From: Ophthalmolycus amberensis | Lineage: Eukaryota > Chordata > Actinopteri > Perciformes > Zoarcidae | Assembly (NCBI GenBank): GCA_024529925.1 | Contig: JAFEUB010000909.1 | Coordinates: 1,594,501 to 1,658,500 of the forward strand | Reading direction: 5' to 3' | Length of the DNA: 64,000 nucleotides | In this document: positions 62,099 to 64,000 of the stretch, in pieces | Layout: every line of letters begins with the position of its first letter | Numbering within the stretch: the stretch's first letter is position 1 | The notes under the pieces: model-generated | Told to the model about the DNA's origin: nothing | The model's input: the letters and a program-made list of their open reading frames with translations, nothing else | Database searches by the model: none | Translations under genes and position numbers: made by a program

Positions 62099-63002
62099 TC
62101 AAGCTCAACACACACAAGAACAGGAGGACAGAGTGGAAGTGGTGAGAAATGGAGAGTGGTAATCACAGCCAGGAGAGGTTCAAATAGGTATGAAAATACT
62201 GTGTTATAGGAAAAAAGCGTTTTCTTCTCACCCTGGAGGATAGACCACGCATGTAATCTGTATGCTGTCCGTCCCCATAGGCTCCTGTGTTCCTGCTCTT
62301 CAAACTCATTCACCCAGACCTGAATTATTTGTGGTTTTGTATTGAAAGATAACAACTGCCCACAACGCATTCAGGATTCCACCATTCAAAGCTCCTGCTT
62401 CCCCTGTGTCATGGTGACATCCCCTCTCCCACTTCCCATCACATCTCCCCATCCAGTTGCTTATCGCCTCTCCCCTTGAAAATGCCTGCACTTCCCTTTC
62501 CAGCAAAACTGCAAATCCACCACGCTGGGTACATCATGCAGTGATTTATCACGCCACATCTCGTGACTACCTGTCATGTAGAGATAGCCTTCTTGGTACT
62601 ATTAAGCCAATGCAATTACCAGACAGGGAGTCTCTTGGTTCAGTCAGCATCTTAACACATACACTTCCACCTCATGACTGTGGAAGGTGCCTGTGTAAGC
62701 AGACCTGCTGCAGCCCAGACCACTGGTGTAACAGCTCTGCGCCTGAGATGTACTGACGTGGACGATGGTGGAGCTCAAGTGTCTCGGACAGGATCAGGGA
62801 GAGAAGGAAACAACGTTCGGGAAAATGAGCCATCATCAAAGCATGTGTGAAGGCTGCTTCGTGCTGCAGACTGCCCTGGAACGGCAGAGTGCCGCCATCT
62901 TTCTAATGACAGCCAATTTAATTGAAAATCCACTTCTTTGTCTGTGAGCAAACAATCGAGTGTGGATGAGCTGGGGCACTTTTCCCTGGCTCAGTAGTTA
63001 AC

Positions 63003-63245
63003 AGTGAATACCAGAGAGAGGAGGAGAGGAGAGAGGAAGAAAAGCTGAAAGATGGGGAGCAACGAGAAATGGAGCAGGAGGAATAAAATGTCAGCAAAGA
63101 GAATGAAAGTAATAAAAGGGGACACAGATATGGATAGAGGAAGGGGGGAAGGGTTACAGATTGGACTGAGATAAAGAGGCAAAACGATGTGAGGGTGGGA
63201 GAAAGAAGTGGGAGAGATAGAGGTAAAAAAAAAGAATAGGGGGGG
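63003..63245. repeat. Purine-rich tract
   Basis: About 240 bp of predominantly A/G plus strand made of irregular GAGAGG, GGAGGAA and GGGGGAAGG units. The 166-codon minus-strand frame over it is Ser/Leu/Pro/Phe-rich because of this composition and is not considered coding. Confidence 0.75.
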
Positions 63246-63733
63246 TGGGGAAGCTGAGTAAAATCCAAGCTCAGCAGTCTTCTTCAGGCTCAATTTCCAG
63301 GACATGATTAGTTTGGAGTGATGACATGTAATGGGTGCAATAAAAAAAGGGCCGCTTCTCCTACTCTCTTGTTCGCTCAAAGAATCATTATTCCCAAAAT
63401 AGAAGCCTGCACTAAAGCTTAAAAACTCTGGGGGACTAGTAGCTTTCATCTCTCCTTTTGTTCCACAACTGCCATGCTTGTAAACCGCCACTAAAACAAC
63501 CCACTAAGTATCTGTCAGTATCTCTGGGTCTTTCACTGCAAAGCACCCTTGGGTAGTTCCAGCCAAGTTGCTATCGCTTCCAAATTCTTAACTCGAGAGA
63601 TGCTCCTAAAAAAAGGAGTTCTCGCTGTCTGCTTTTGGCAGGAAATGTTGACCACATATCTTTCCCCCCGCACAGTCATGTGGCTGGTGGTGGCACCAGC
63701 TCGGCGTCAACCTCATGCCTCCCATTTACTAGC

Positions 63734-63737
<4 letters not shown>

Positions 63738-63790
<53 letters not shown>
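63738..63790. repeat. (TA)n array
   Basis: About 26 perfect AT/TA units, the second long TA array in the same intron. Confidence 0.97.
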
Positions 63791-63791
<1 letters not shown>

Positions 63792-64000
63792 CCTTCAGCA
63801 GCAATGGGGATTTGCAAATAGGACAAACATTAATAGCAGAGTTTTTTAAGGGAAAGAAATAAAATTGAAAAATTGTGTTGTCACAATGTTTGTCTGAATT
63901 GTGCAGCCGTAATGGTTTGCCATGTTGCCATGAAAGTGTGCTGTATGTCTTTTCAAAGGAAGAATTCAGAGTGAAATAGATATCTGAGAAACACAGAGTT

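Larger units (their letters stand above)
40330..64000 (-). other. ttc28: TTC28 intron, at least 23.7 kb (runs off right edge)
   Basis: Everything right of the 40182-40329 exon appears to be one intron ending in acceptor TTCTGCAG. The expected preceding coding segment, canonical TPRs with a Ser-Asn-Arg-Ser-type helix A and the initiator Met region, was sought on the minus strand and not found. A very small exon could have escaped me. The content includes (TA)n arrays at 48286-48371 and 63738-63790, G/C homopolymers, CA/TC microsatellites, a purine tract at 63003-63245 and repeat-poor stretches that may be regulatory (for example 52690-53340, 57480-57790 and 61190-61330). No plus-strand gene is supported. 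Confidence 0.82.

Noticed and set aside
62991..63491. 166-codon minus-strand frame
   Set aside because: Ser/Leu/Pro/Phe-rich translation of the complement of a purine tract; low complexity, no domain.
1..64000. CRISPR array, tRNA, rRNA or prokaryotic-type operon
   Set aside because: No regularly spaced direct repeats with unique spacers, no cloverleaf with A/B boxes, and no dense gene packing were seen; all tandem arrays are simple microsatellites.

Overview
The window is vertebrate nuclear DNA, most likely from a ray-finned (percomorph-type) teleost. The evidence is a split gene with GT-AG introns, abundant (AC)n, (TA)n and (GA)n microsatellites, and several degraded interspersed sequences that I recognise as families common in spiny-rayed fish. 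No prokaryotic features, CRISPR arrays, rRNA or tRNA genes are visible.

One gene accounts for all the coding sequence I can support: the teleost orthologue of TTC28 (tetratricopeptide repeat domain 28, also called TPRBK), on the minus strand. Seven internal exons lie, in transcript order, at 40329-40182, 35543-35271, 34363-34233, 12831-12324, 3874-3078, 2933-2389 and 1445-922. Each has consensus splice sites. All six internal junctions join in phase, giving 2926 bp, or 975 uninterrupted codons plus one base. They encode about 23 consecutive TPR units, mostly 40 residues long. The start codon and N-terminal exon(s) lie beyond the right edge. The last TPR exons, the expected CHAT-like domain and the C-terminal tail lie beyond the left edge.

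From left to right: 1-921 is partial intron. 922-3874 is an exon-dense block with the three largest clustered exons and two short introns (943 and 144 bp). 3875-12323 is an 8.4 kb intron. 12324-12831 is one exon. 12832-34232 is a 21.4 kb intron holding an old LINE fragment, a non-autonomous DNA-transposon-like element and microsatellites. 34233-35543 holds two exons around a 907 bp intron that carries two teleost repeats. 35544-40181 is a 4.6 kb intron. 40182-40329 is the 5'-most exon visible. 40330-64000 is at least 23.7 kb of one intron with long (TA)n tracts, G/C homopolymers, a polypurine tract and stretches that read like conserved non-coding DNA.

I found no convincing second gene on either strand and no clearly undescribed system. 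The best leads are a 44-nt near-perfect hairpin in a short intron, candidate regulatory elements in the giant introns, an ordered relation between intron positions and the 40-residue repeat, and the unusual number of long G/C homopolymers. Repeat-family assignments rest on recall of fish sequence and need a repeat-library search.
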